Translations under genes and position numbers: made by a program | Origin: Aureobasidium sp. EXF-3400 | Taxonomy: Eukaryota > Ascomycota > Dothideomycetes > Dothideales > Saccotheciaceae | Length of the DNA: 64,000 nt | Assembly: GCA_024195585.1 (NCBI GenBank) | Contig: SWBL01000095.1 | Location: 62,001-126,000 of the forward strand | Reading direction: 5' to 3' | Part shown: one piece after another, positions 10,700-22,884 of the stretch | Numbering within the stretch: the first letter of the stretch is position 1 | Layout of the letters: every line of letters starts with the position of its first letter | Notes under the pieces: generated by a model | What the model was told of the DNA's origin: nothing | Databases searched by the model: none | The model's input: the letters and a program-made list of their open reading frames with translations, nothing else

Positions 10700-13600
10700 T
10701 CAGTATACTAGTTGGAGCGTCAGATCGCTCTGCCACGCGCCACCTGTCGTCACACCTTCGAGTCCTGTTATGTAGGTCACGTTGCCACCTGCCTTGACTT
10801 CAACAACAGAAGCCTCGCAAGCCGCGCCATCGACATGGAGCTTGATGTCTTTTGGCAGAGCCGATGCACCAGCGATGGTAATGTTCGCCAATGGAATGCC
10901 GTCTTGGAAGTCACCAGTGACCTTGGTAGACAACATGTTGTTTGCAAAGGAGATCTAACAAGATGGTTAATAAAGTTAGAGGGACGGGAGAACGAGTTCG
11001 ACATACCTCGACGTTCTTTGTCGCATTCTGAACGATGTTGATGCCGTCATCGAGATACAGCTCACCACTTGCCATACCGTCCTTGTCAAGGGCAATGAGC
11101 AAGCTCCAAGGACTCTTCCTGGAAGTGGCAGTCGTGTTCCCAGCTTTCTGGATTGGGATGATGTAGCCACCTCTAACGAAGATTGGTTGATGTTCAATGG
11201 GTGCACTCTGTGTCTTGTTCTCTCCAGGAGCGACATCGACCTTTGACAGAGTGTACCAGTCGTACCATATGGTTCCGGTCGCTACTCCTGGGAATACTCC
11301 TTGCACTGAGGTGGCGAGTGGTGCGAGCACTGGCGTCACCAATAGTGCTGGTCCGCTCATGAATTGGTTGTCGATGGCCTTGAGTGAAGCATCCTCTGGG
11401 AACTCCCAAGCCAAAGCTCGAAGCACTGTCTCGCCAGCCTTGTTTGCTTTGTGGAAAAGTGTATACGTGTACGGAAGCAAGGAGTAACGGATATTCATGA
11501 TGCGTCTAGTCGACTCGGCTGTCGTTGCCCAGCGATAGGCTTCTTGAGCAATGGTGTTGCGGTTGTTGTGGTTTCGATACCTAGATTCAAGCGTCAGTGG
11601 CAGGCTTTGCGTCGTCAGTCTCCTCAGACTCACATTGGAAACCATGCGCTCAATTGCATCCATCGTGTACACAACTCCATATCTGCGTTGCCATTGAAGC
11701 CGCAAGTCTCGACGCCAAAGTATGGAATACCAGCGATGGAGAATTGCAAGGCTTGCGAGATGCCGAAGTACATGTCTCCCCAGGCGGAGTTGGTGTCACC
11801 GCCTGTCACGAATTAGCATGTTGGCCTCAAGATTGTATCTTGATCTTGCTTACCCCAGTGACCAGCAAAGGCACCGCTTCCAGCGAAAGTGCTTCTAGCA
11901 ATGAACCATGGTCTCTTGCCTTCGTAAACTGCGACGAGCGCATTGTATGATGCATAGGCACTTAGATGGCCATAAAGGTTGTGCAGCTCATACTCAGTGC
12001 TATTATAAGGTCCGTCCAGATGTGTAGCATTAGGTGCAATAACCTGCTTCAACAGACTGTGACCAGGTAAGAAGTTGTTGATCGCATATGGAGGGAAGTT
12101 GAGGTTGCGAACGCCAGGAGTAGCAAGTGTACGTTCCAAAACAGGAGAAGGGGCAAGTGTCATCGATGGATATGCCAGCATTTGAGACGCTCTCGCCGCA
12201 CTAGCTGAAGCAGCTTCAGTCGCATTCGTGACATTAAACATCTCCGGATAACGATAATCCACCGCAATACTCGTGTTCGGATCTCCAGGCAATGCAAAAG
12301 GCACATGCACAGGATTCAAACTTCGCTGATATTGACCACAGCTTCCCGTACACCAAGAGGTGGGATCACTGACATCAAGCCAGAAGCCATCGAATGCCAA
12401 CGACTTGTGGAACTCGACAAATTGCTCTGTCCAGAATTGCTGGGCTTGTGGGACGGAGAAGTCGGGCCAGACGCTGAAGCCATTCCATTCCATGCCGTAG
12501 TATAAACTGTCGTTGCCGTTTCTGATGAAGACGTCGAGTTCATTGCCGCGGTCGAAAGGTGGGTATGCATCACTGGCATTCGTTGGGTCTGGGGCATAGA
12601 TATTTGGGTCTAAGATGGGCAAGTAGTATTGACCACGCGCGTGCAGCCAATCCAAGAACACTTTACCCTCGTCTGCTGGATAATTTGCATTGTGTGTGAA
12701 ATCCCTGTTCAGGTTGAGGTAATCGAGGTCGTTCATAATGCCTTCGAGTTGAATGTTTTGCTCGGCGTACAGTTCGACTACGTCTCGAAGGTTCGTCCAG
12801 TTCAAGTAGCTCCAGCGGCATTGATGGAATCCGAGTGCCCAGTAAGCTTGCATACCGGGCGTGTTGACTATGCCGACTTGGTATTGACTGATGACCTCTT
12901 TTGGCGTTGGGCCGCTGAGGAAGTAGAATTCAAAACTACCGCCAATGGTGCGGTATGTGATCGTATCTTCTCTGAGGAGCCAATCTTGACCATGTGCATT
13001 GCGAGCATATACACCATGAGAGGTAGATGTGCCATTGTCATAGCGAGTCTCGAGGTACACTGGATGCGTGCTATGTCCGTTGACGTCAGGCAACTGATCG
13101 TTGTCGAGGTTGTACGCGTTCCAGAAGGTCTGCGTGTAGTTGTTGCCTAGTCGAAAACAGTGGAAGGCTTCAGCAAAGCCATAAACATTGTAATCTGGAA
13201 CCATTGAGGTGACAAGCTCAAGAAACTGGTCTTCAAAAACAATTTTCTTGCCATATGTACTGAAGATTGTCTCACCAGATCCGACTCGAGTGACTTCGAA
13301 CTGGAAACTAGGGTTGTTGCTCCAAGAGAAAGCCAGATCGCTAGTAGCATTGCTACAGCCCGCCTCAGCTCCGGGTCGTGGAGTATAACGTTCATCAAGT
13401 ATATAGAGCGACTCATTGTGCGGAGCTAGGTACTTCGGAGTGATGCTGACGGCAAGTCTGGTCTGATTCTGATAATGAACAGACAGAACAAGATCTAGAA
13501 TATCATTACCGTAAACATTACAGGGTGTACCAGCCAGAGTCAAATCAGCCATGAGACCAGAACTGCTTTGTTGCACGTTGGAGGCCTTGTATCCAGGGCA

Positions 13601-13825
13601 CACATCTTGTGCATTGGGGGCACTAGTGTCGAGGACGTTTGGGAGAACACTTGGTGCGTTGTTGTAAGATGATGCTAGAGAAGGTTGCAAAGGGAATGCT
13701 GGAGGATATTGTGGTTTTTGAGCTGTGGTGTAGAGCGTCAAGCTAATAAGTTGCGACAATGCAGGACATTACATACCGTTAGCCAGCGCGGAGAACAGCG
13801 CTATGTGCACAAGAAACGAGAACAT
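10700..13825 (-). CDS. Secreted GH31 alpha-glucosidase-like enzyme
   Basis: Predicted secreted family-31 glycoside hydrolase of 971 aa. Five exons join in frame: 13777-13825, 11854-13722, 11634-11802, 11007-11580 and 10700-10954, with introns of 51-54 bp. Exon 1 encodes the signal peptide (MFSFLVHIALFSALANA). The catalytic barrel shows YWALGFHQCRWSY, the substrate-binding MNDLDYLNLNRDFT, the nucleophile segment DGFWLDVSDPTSWC (Asp466) and acid/base HWGGDTNSAW (Asp642). Family members release glucose or other alpha-linked sugars from oligosaccharides. Many N-x-S/T sites fit a secreted glycoprotein. One oddity is that the signature W-x-D-[ML]-N-E reads W-L-D-V-S-D here, so the family Glu is Asp469. 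An 18-bp promoter motif about 300 bp upstream is shared with the oxalate decarboxylase gene. Confidence 0.88.
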
Positions 13826-14265
13826 TCTGCCGAGCATACAGCTTATACAGCTACTAGACGACCGAATCAGACGGATGATGCTAGGAATATATAATCATGT
13901 CTGCCAGCTGTGTAAGACGTCATGAAATATCTTGTCACACGGCTGGTATGCTTGGTAAAAGCACTTCCAAGAACTCTCTCACCAATCAATCACGATCTTG
14001 CTGTTGATTTGAAATGAGCATAAAGCTGCTTGTAAAGGCAAGTCGGGGAACCGCATGTAAATTGACTTTTTTCCCCGCGCCATGCCATCATGGTGCCTGG
14101 AGATCTGCATGGCAGCACTCACGAAAACATGCGGGGCAATCTGATGGTGGGATCGATGGCAGGTCTTTTGTTCCCTTCAACCTTATAAATCAGATGGTCC
14201 ATGACTACTGGCTGGGTCTAAAATCAGCCGAAGCGCGTGGACGAAGAGTCTTACAAGATTGTCAC
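13826..14265. other. GH31 promoter / 3' region of hydrolase fusion gene
   Basis: About 440 bp upstream of the GH31 gene and downstream of the next minus-strand gene. It contains the motif at 14119-14136; otherwise nothing recognisable. Confidence 0.4.
14119..14136. promoter_or_regulatory. Shared promoter motif TCACGAAAACATGCGGGG
   Basis: Matches 35478-35495 at 17 of 18 positions. It lies about 295 bp before the GH31 start, and the other copy lies about 240 bp before the oxalate decarboxylase start. The terminal GCGGGG fits the CreA site consensus. Function is inferred only from position and identity. Confidence 0.3.
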
Positions 14266-15594
14266 CTAGTCATCGGCTTCTCGAATAGCAAATGCAAGCA
14301 TCTGATTCGACTCTACAGCGGACTCGTCGACCAGTTTCTGAGCAGTCTCCACACCAGCTGCTGGCACTCTGTATTCGAAGTGTTTGCCTGGTGCTGCAGT
14401 TTTACCCTCAATCGGGTATGAGAAAGGGAGATACTCCGGCAACAGACCAAGCTGAACAAGAGCAGTAGCTTGATCCCATGCGATATGCTCGTGGTACAAT
14501 CTGTCGCCTCGAATATTAACGATACTGGTGAATGGGAGGCGACACTTTTTTCCTGTTGGCGGTACACCAGGCAGCCTGTTATAGTGTCAGTATTGCGATT
14601 GGTTCAACAGTTTGGAGAATACCTACAGCCAATCGATCTCCCTATCATGGGTGAAGCTGAAGATGAACTCGTCGATGACCCGATCGATACCCACAGTTCG
14701 GCTAACCAACTCTAGAGCGGTATCTTCTGGATTGTTGAAGATGAAATGGTCACGGTAAAATTCCGTCAACCTAGCTCTCCCGATACCGCCAGTCAGCGTA
14801 GGAATATGGTTGACATAGGGTTCTTGAATCATAGTAGACATGGTCTTTTCCACCGCTCTTTCACCAAACTCGTACAGGCAGTGCTCTTCCCAAATCTCCT
14901 CGAGATCAAAGTAGGGTCCGCCGAGAATTGGTTTCAGGAAACTGAGTGTGCGTGTATGCGATACTGATGCCGATGAAGCGTGGAAAGACTTGTGTGCTGG
15001 GAGCACAAAGAATGGCTCGACATTAGGGTAATAGTAAGTCTTGTTCTTCTTCGAAGCATCCTTTCTGATTGGCATTGGTGGGTTGCCAGGTCTGTGGAAT
15101 AGTGTCGGTTTAGTACACTCAACCTCTGATGATCCGTAGACGACTATCGAGGCTATCTCTCGGGTTGCTTCCAATGCGTGAGAAACCTCAGCGGTCCATG
15201 AAGAGAGGTAGGCTGGTTCCTATCAGTACTACTATTTCAACAATACAGACATATACCACGAACCAATCAGACCAAACTTCTCGTTTCCATCAAAACTTGG
15301 AAGATTTCTGATGAAGGAGATGGTGTCGGATAGGGAATCCTCGAAGCTTTTTTGTAGCTTACTGAGATCCACCTGGGCGACAACAAAACTTTCTTCAGCC
15401 CATTTTTGTATTGGTGGAGGATCAATGCTGTCTGTCGAGGCATTTTTCGCAGCCTCCTGATCAATCAAGATAATCAGTGCTGGACCCTTGCCTGCTCTTG
15501 ACAGCGGCGGTTGCACCGTCACTGCAGGCGACACGCTGATGGCAGGCGCCAAAGGCAGCGACAGCGACTTGTCGATTTCGCTCATTGCCGACAT
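14266..15594 (-). CDS. Dienelactone-hydrolase-like / SnoaL-like fusion protein
   Basis: A 408-aa protein assembled from exons 15264-15594, 14627-15212 and 14266-14575. The N-terminal half (to about residue 230) resembles carboxymethylenebutenolidase/dienelactone hydrolase, with ALIILIDQEA, GNEKFGLI, IASIVVYGS and a late PAHKSFHA segment. The C-terminal half is an NTF2/SnoaL-like fold with LTEFYRDHFIFNNP, LVSRTVGIDRVIDEFIFSF, VPPTGKK, PFTSIVNIRGD and HEHIAWDQATALVQLG, which is typical of this fused fungal/bacterial family. The second intron (14576-14626) is clear. The first is less certain: the in-frame choice is 15213-15263 with donor GTTCGT, which leaves Y-L-S-S where the family has a Gly-x-[CS]-x-Gly elbow. 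Either the hydrolase centre is degenerate or the splice site differs. Substrate unknown. Confidence 0.75.
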
Positions 15595-16174
15595 GACAGT
15601 TACTGGTATTGCAGGTTAGGAGAAAATGATATTGAAATGGCCACTTTCCATCAACGAGGATGATAAGCGTGTCGGCTGTCCACTGCAGATCATTACTCAA
15701 AATCCAAGCCTCGCCGCAGCATAATGAGTAATTGATGATCTATTCACATTATGCAAGCATAAATCTGTATGACATAGTCATGAAGGATACAGATAGATGC
15801 ATATGCCGTCACAGTGTATTCATAGAAATGTAGAATACTCTTATAAAGAATGTGGTTTCCCTGGAGATAACCCTATCAATGGCTATCTCAAAGGCCAACC
15901 TTACATTCTAATCGCGAATGTGCGTCTCGATTGCTCATGTTATCCCCTTTGCTTTGGGGTAGAGAAGCGGTCAAATTCAAAGCTGTGACCGTGTTTAACA
16001 CACAGGGACGTGGTCAAAATGGCATTAATATTGCTAGCCATGACATCGTGGGCTATATACATTCATCATACCAAGAACAAGAAGAAAGACGACACATTCA
16101 TACAGCAGCACCGATTTCGAGGAGAGATTCGTAAATCAAACCTTGAACGGAGACAGGTCAGAACAAGATCGACT
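15595..16174. other. Intergenic with dispersed-repeat-like segment
   Basis: No gene. Positions 15808-15872 resemble 38178-38241 in the gene-poor region (about 75% by eye), as described in the findings. Confidence 0.4.
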
Positions 16175-17994
16175 TCACAATTCATGCTGGATGGAACGAC
16201 GGCGTACCTTGCTGCTGGCACTGCTTCCCTCATCGGGACCAAAACCCTTGGCAGCACCTGAACTAGGCACCTCGGTGACAGATTCTTGCTCGCTGGTTGC
16301 GTGGTCCACCATCTCGTATGGCTTCCAGAAATCCCTCTTCCCCTTTGCGGCGCGAACAACCCATGGAGGGAAGAGGCCGCCTTCGAGTCTCCAGGTCCAA
16401 GGCTCCTTGAACTGCTTGTCTTGGGGAACAAACTTGCCTCCGGAAGCCTTCTCAACGATATAGACGGTGGTGTTGATGAGGATGTAGGACAAGATACCAG
16501 CAATCAGACCGTAGGCAATCGAGTACGTGAAGGGCATGGTGGCTATGGTGAGGAATGCTGGAATGGCGTCGCCCATATAGCGCCAGTTGATATCGGCGGC
16601 AGACTTGGCCATCAGAGAGCCAATGATGATAAGTGTACCTCCAGTAGCCCAAGGGGGAATAGAAGCAAAGATCGGAGCAAAGAAGACAGAAATGAAAAAG
16701 CAGAGGCCAGTGACCATAGCTGCAATGCCAGTCTTACCACCTTCAGAGATACCAGCACCAGACTCGATAAATGCGGTAACGGGAGATGTACCGAAGAGAG
16801 AGCCAATCGAGATGCCAACGGCATCAACCAGGTAGGCGGTAGCACTACCCTCGAAATCCTGAGTCTTCTCGTCCATAACTCCAGCAAAGCGAGCCATGGC
16901 GTAAAGAGTACCAGTGCAGTCGAGAATATCGACATAGAGGAAGGTAATCAGAGCGAGACCAAACTGACCACCGTGAGAGCTGACATCCCATTCCTGAGCA
17001 GCAAGGATGTTCTTGATGGGGCGGAAGGTAACGACGTTCTTGAAGAAATCGAAACTGCTGTCGCCCAGCTCGGTGTGAGGAAAGTAGGTGACATCGGTAC
17101 CACGGGGCCAAGAGATAATGGAGACGAGCAGGATACCGGCAATGATTGCACCCTTAACGCGGAACATCATGAGGAAAACAGTCAAGAAGCCACCAAGGAA
17201 GATACCGATCCACATGGTGGGTGATCTCATCTTGTGGCTGGGGTCGCACATCAAGCCGTCGTTCACGGTGAGATACTGCTGAGAGCAGCCAGCAATCTCA
17301 AGAGGTGTGCTACTTGCGCCAGTAATAAGACCAACACCCGCACTGTATGAGAAACCGATGATTGTCAAATAAAGGCCAATACCGACACCAGTAGCCAACT
17401 TGATCGAAGTTGGGATGGCACGAGCAAGCCATTGACGGATACCCAGAAGTGTAAGAGCGACGAACAGAAGACCTTCAACGAAGACAGCGGTAAGAGCAAT
17501 TCTGTAGGGAACGAGACCAGTGCCGTTGAAGCCAACAACGGTGTAGGTGAAGTATGCGTTTATGCCCATACCAGGTGCCAGACCCAAGGGGAGGTTTGCG
17601 AACAGGCCCATGCAAAAGGAAGTCAAAGCGGAGATGGCTGCAGTTGCGGTAACAAGATCGCGACGGATCTCTTGCTTGCAGAGGTTGTATGCGACATCGG
17701 TGGCACAGGCGTCGAGGCTGGTAGGGGGGCAGACACAGGTACCGCCAGTATCTGAAACAACAGAGGAGTTGACGGCGATGATGTATGCCATGGCGAAGAA
17801 GGTAGCAAGACCAGCACGGATCTCGGTGAAGAAGAAAGATCCATCTCGCGAACGATGCTGTAAGAAAGCCATCAGCTTGAGAGTGTATGAGCACAACCAA
17901 AGGTAATGCTGACATGACCAGATCCCTCCAATCTGAAATACCTGCCAAACGCCGACTTGGCGATTGACTGGTTAGTCTTGTGAACCCAGCTCAT
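16175..17994 (-). CDS. azgA: AzgA-type adenine/hypoxanthine/guanine transporter
   Basis: Purine/H+ symporter of the plasma membrane, 587 aa with about 12-14 helices. Exon 1 is 17914-17994 (MSWVHKTNQSIAKSAFGRYF) and exon 2 is 16175-17857, separated by a 56-bp intron. The start recovers the conserved MSWV N-terminus of fungal AzgA. Diagnostic segments are RAGLATFFAMAYIIAVN, DTGGTCVC, GLAPGMGINAYFTY, VDILDCTGTLYAMARFAG and the substrate motif GTSPVTAFIESGAGISEGGKTG. In Aspergillus this family takes up purines as nitrogen sources. A late intron starting at the GTACGC just before the last codons is possible; it would shorten the tail by a few residues and place the stop near 16138. Confidence 0.92.
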
Positions 17995-20031
17995 CTTGAT
18001 CCAGAGTTATGAAGCTGTGAAACAAGACAGCAACGTGAGGGCGTGCTCGAAAGACGATGTGCTCGGAGTGGTACTGGAAAAAAAAAAATTGTCTACCACC
18101 AAGGTTGGGCTCGGGGTTATTTTCTATTGCTCGCCGAGCCATGGCCAAGAGATGTCTCTGCTTCACACCACGCGAGCAGTCTACGATAAGAGCATGCAAA
18201 GAAAGGGTCCCGACCGATGCTAAATGCGTAAATGGTATGCAAAAGGCGTCGCCAAGGTCTTGGACGAGGTCTTGGAAACGATTTCTTTTGCAGCAACGGC
18301 AGCATGTATGCTCGCCTATTGACTCATAGCTTTGGTCATATCAGATAGGGCCCGCGAAGGATTCCCCAGCAGAACACAGGTTTGGCCTTCGAACAAGCAG
18401 CTGTGACTGCTTTGTTTGCAAATGGTTGTCATCAAAATTCTTTTTGTCGTGCTCAGTGCGTAGGGCGCCAAGGAAGGATGGATCCACTGACTCGCTTCGT
18501 CGCTGAGTGGTTGGGCCAGCCACAAAGGAAACACTCCATCGACGACTGGCAGTGGTATATACCATCTTGAGGGAAGTCAAGGTGTCTCCAGGTTGTAACT
18601 GACGTCTGAGTGACCCCGCAATCGACTAGTGATGGCCATCATGGTACTAAGTTCGTCGACATCTCCGTGCGAGGTGGAGCCCCAAGGTGTATCGGCGTCC
18701 TCCGATGATGCTTATCACAACCTCAAGCATCTGCAGGACTGCCAGGAGGTACTGTATCCTTCTTGGAAGGCTGTAGGATTCCTTGGGAGTAGATCTGACT
18801 TTATGGGAATCCTTGGCTGTCGCTGCCTTATCTATGATTGTCGCGATTGCTGGTCGGAGGTGACCGGCTGCTTGAGGGAAGCTGATGCTGCAACCATTCT
18901 GGGCGACCAAGATACCTTTTTTACAATACGTGCAAGGCAGATCTGTTAGAGCAATGGGTTCGCAAACCGAGATTGGCATGAAGCAAGTTATTATGGAGAG
19001 TTAAGGAAAATGTTACCCCGAACGAACATGGAGATGCTGCCAAGACTTGACACATCTGAAGATGGATGTAGCATGAGGACCTTGATGACGGGGACCCTGG
19101 TCGAGAACACTCTTCACGTAGATTTTGTGCTCTGGAGATGTCGGTTTCTCGTACAGAGGGCTTATTGCAAGCAGCGGAGAATAGTGCCATCCTCACATAG
19201 CTGCGTGCTTGTTGATTGTATCATGTTCCGTATTCTCGAGTGACGACCAAGCACTGGCCTCGCTACAATATGCAAGCAGCCAAACGGGCTCAAAGCAATC
19301 GCAGGTTTGGTAACAAGAATTATTATCCTTTATGCACCGGCAAGCGCAGAAGGGTTCACAGTGGTCTCTTATGAATTGGCAAGAGATGGCTCAGAGTAAA
19401 GTAATTGAGATATTTGGATATATAGGTATGTATATAGAGCTGACATGCAGCCTTGTGCTTGGTGAGCTTTGAACCTACTGAGCATCATGTTAGCAGATGA
19501 CTCCTAGAATGCAGTCTTGATTTATGCAAGATGTGTGCTCCAAAAAGGATCAGAGAGCAAAAGGGCAGAATATGTTTGTCGACATGAATACATTCCGTAA
19601 GACTAATCGTAAAACATTCGTTCATCAGGTTGGAGAGGGGTGTTGTTGGTGATTAATGGGATAGTTGCGTGAAAGCTTACCTGGACTGTTGAAGCCTGTC
19701 TCTCGCATTCTGTATGCAGGGACAGGCAGTGCGCGAAGCAATTCGCAGAGCTGAAACCGAAGTTGTCATGTTGTAAAGGAGAGACGGAGGAGGAAAAGTC
19801 GAAATTTTGTAGGTCTGCGTGCACGGTCCGGCTTGCGCATGTGGTGAAAGCTCAGGGCTGGCTTGACACGTGACACGAGCTCGGCTCCGACAGAGCGCAA
19901 CCTGGGAAGGCGCGCGATCAGCCACTTGTTTGGTGAAGAGCAAACCGAGCAATCCTCCAGAACCAACCCCTTCCCTTGCGGCGGCAAACAAATAATAATA
20001 TATCCGTTACCCGCAAGTCGCGCCGCATACG
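17995..20031. other. 2-kb divergent intergenic region
   Basis: Lies between azgA (minus) and ARP8 (plus). It holds an A-run near 18080 and an AT-rich TATATAGG/TATATAG stretch near 19418-19440. Short open frames look random. No RNA gene or transposon is recognised. Confidence 0.4.
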
Positions 20032-22484
20032 ATGGCTTCATCTAATGGCCCGATGAATTCCCCCTTTGAATTGGTCCCCAAGGTCGTCAATAAGAAGAAT
20101 TACTATACGTTCGTCTCACCTCTCTTCCTACTCTTCCTATGCCCGGGCACATCAACAATCTGTCTACTTCGCGCCCACGCAAACCTGCCACTTTCTGTCT
20201 TTTTGTATCCCTTTCTTGTCGTTGTTTGTTGTTTGTTTCATGTAACATGATCCAATGCCCAAAGGAATCTATGAACGACAAGAGCGGTCGCATGGGTACA
20301 ATGGTCTGCTCGTTTGACGCGCATTATTGCTGACTTTTGTCTCTCTCATAGTGACTTTCTGAAGCGCGATGAGCAATTCCTCGCATTTCGCCTTCAAGGC
20401 GAGGAGAATCGCAATCGCATGATCAAAGCTGCGCGCGATAAGGACCGCGCAATGGCTCAGGCTGCTTCTAATGGAGTCTCGGCTGATGCTGCACAAGCTG
20501 AAATGGACGAAGATGCTGCTGAGGACGAGGCTGCTGAAGCTGAGGCCTTTGGCTCAAAGACAATTGTCATTCATCCCGGCAGTCGCAATCTACGTATTGG
20601 TCTTGCAACAGATGCCCTTCCCAAGACGATTCCGATGGTGATTGCACGCAAGGCTTCACATGCGGAAGATGAGGAACCTGGTGCTGAACCTCGGCCAAAG
20701 CGAGTCAAGCTGCAGGACGGTACGGCAGAGCCTGCTGGTGAAAGTGCATTCGGCGAAGATGTGTGTTAACCTGCTGCATCGAACGTCAAACAGAAACTAA
20801 CTCGAAAGCAGTTCTCAAAGGAATACAGTAGCATGGCAGCTGACTTCAAAATCTATCGTCGTAACAACAAACGCAGAGTCTTGCCTAACTCGCGTGAACT
20901 TGTCGTCAACTGGAACTCGCGCAATGCTCCGGAAACCATTTCTGAACACAACGATCCTCAGCGTGTTGACTGGACAGAAATCGCATCACCCGCACCCGAA
21001 TACTTCACTGGACATGCAGCTCTGCGGATACCACAACATTCCAAGCCTCGATACAGACTCTACTGGCCGCTCAAGTATGGTTGGCTCAACGAACAGGACT
21101 ACTCGAGCAAATCTAGCTTACTCCGCGACTTCTTCGGCATCATCGAGGAGGCCATCAAGAACGAGCTTCACCTGAATCGCAAGAAGGACTGGGCACAGTA
21201 CTCTTGCGTGTTCATCATTCCCGATCTGTACGAGAAAGTGTTTGTAACATCTATCCTTGAAGAAATGTTCCGGGATTTTGGTTTCCAGCGCGTTTGCTTC
21301 ATTCAAGAGAGTCTGGCAGCAACTTTTGGAGCTGGATACTCGAGCAGTTGTATTGTTGATGTTGGTGCGCAGAAGACTTCCATCTGCTGCGTTGAGGAAG
21401 GCATGTGCGTCGAGAACTCTCGCATGAACCTGAAGTTTGGTGGAGAGGACGTTACAGAGACATTCATCAAGATGATGCTCTACGACCACTTCAATTATGC
21501 CAACATGAATCTGCTGAGGAGACACGACTACCTACTGGCGGAAGAGCTGAAGCAGAAATTCTGCACGCTCGAGGATGCGCATATCAGCGTACAGCTCTAT
21601 GAGTTCCATCTACGTGCTTTCGGCCAAGACACTCGCAAATACCAGTTCAAGACGTACGATGAAGTCATGCTGGCACCTATGGTACGTATTGAAGCATCTC
21701 TGACCTTGGCTTTTTGATTGACATTCTGCAGGGTTTCTTCAGGCCAACAATCTTTGATCATTCAGACAAGCTTACGGGCAGACGCAAGCTCATCGGTCGA
21801 TCTACTGACACGTACGACGATAAGCCTAATGACCCCATGTCACTTGCTCAATTACAGGTCTACAAATACTCGTCCGACAATGTTCCTTCAGCTGTGGCGG
21901 AACCAACGAGTACACCAGCACCTGGCGGTGTGCCTGCAACACCTAGCAAACCTTTGAATCTGGACCGCCTAACGCATTTGGCTGATGTAGCCGAAAGTAC
22001 GCCTCGCTCATCTCCAGCAGGATCGCCTGGTCCTGACGAGACGGCAACTCCAGTACCAGGCGCTGGAGACGCAACGCCAGCTGTAGCAGGTGCCGGGATC
22101 GAAGGCGCACAGCCGGATACTGAGGACGTGCTGCCTGTGATGCCCTTGGATCAAGCAATCGTCACATGCATTACTGAAGGCGCCAAGGGCGACGAGAAGA
22201 AGACTCGTGACTTCTTAGGCGGTATCATGGTGATCGGAGGCGGCAGCAAGACTTACAACTTCAACGTCTATCTCGAGCAGAGGCTTCGCGCACTACAACC
22301 AAACTTCCAGAAGGAAATCTTGGTTGGACCTCCACCCAGAGAATTGGACCCTCAGGTTCTAGTGTGGAAGGGCGGCAGTGTGTTTGGCAAGATGAGAGGC
22401 ACGAATGATAGCTGGATCGGACAATTGGAGTTTGACAGACTGGGTGCCAGGATCTTGAACCAGAAGTGTATGTGGGCATACTAG
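20032..22484 (+). CDS. ARP8: Actin-related protein 8, INO80 chromatin remodeller subunit
   Basis: Nuclear actin-related protein of 702 aa; in the INO80 complex Arp8 binds nucleosome and linker DNA with Arp4 and actin. Exons are 20032-20108, 20352-20760, 20812-21681 and 21732-22484, all in frame. The first intron is 243 bp, about five times the local norm. Visible features are IVIHPGSRNLRIGLATDALP (start of the actin fold), a charged insert, SSCIVDVGAQKTSICCVEEG with LKFGGEDVTE (phosphate-binding region), DWAQYSCVFIIPD and a terminal GGIMVIGGGSKTYNFNVYLEQRL with VWKGGSVFGKM. A Pro/Thr-rich insert lies around residues 500-590. A Glu/Ala-rich acidic segment in exon 2 precedes the actin fold. Confidence 0.92.
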
Positions 22485-22884
22485 TGAAAGCAGACGCATG
22501 GAAAAATTAGAACAGAAGCGCAAAAAGTGAGAGAATCAGAGCTCGTCGCACGGAAATGGGGATTGTCAGCTCTACATGGCTGTTTGCAGTTCTCACGACA
22601 TTTAATACATGGAACCAGTCGCTCATATTATTCAAAAAATGCTTGACATCAAGGTGCTCATGCTGACTCTTAGAATCGGAAGGCGAAAACCGACGAGAAG
22701 CGTGTGTGGTGTGCAACTGTGGGGCATCGGCCGGTCTCGGGGTCGGATTGACGTGACTGCCCGCAAAATAAACCCTGGGACAATTGACTCACACACGCTG
22801 CAACTGCTTGGGACCGACTCGTCTTTTGTTCAACAGAAATCGCTATCCATCCTTCTCCCTCCATCACACACCTCCACATCAATC
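22485..22884. other. Short intergenic region, LYS1 promoter
   Basis: About 400 bp between co-oriented genes. Two TGACT motifs occur (near 22662 and 22803, the second as GGGACCGACTC-flanking sequence), loosely like Gcn4/CpcA half-sites expected before a lysine gene. These are short weak matches. Confidence 0.3.

Noticed and set aside
16286..17224. 312-codon plus-strand frame
   Set aside because: Antisense shadow of the AzgA transporter; no domain, and composition mirrors the opposite strand.
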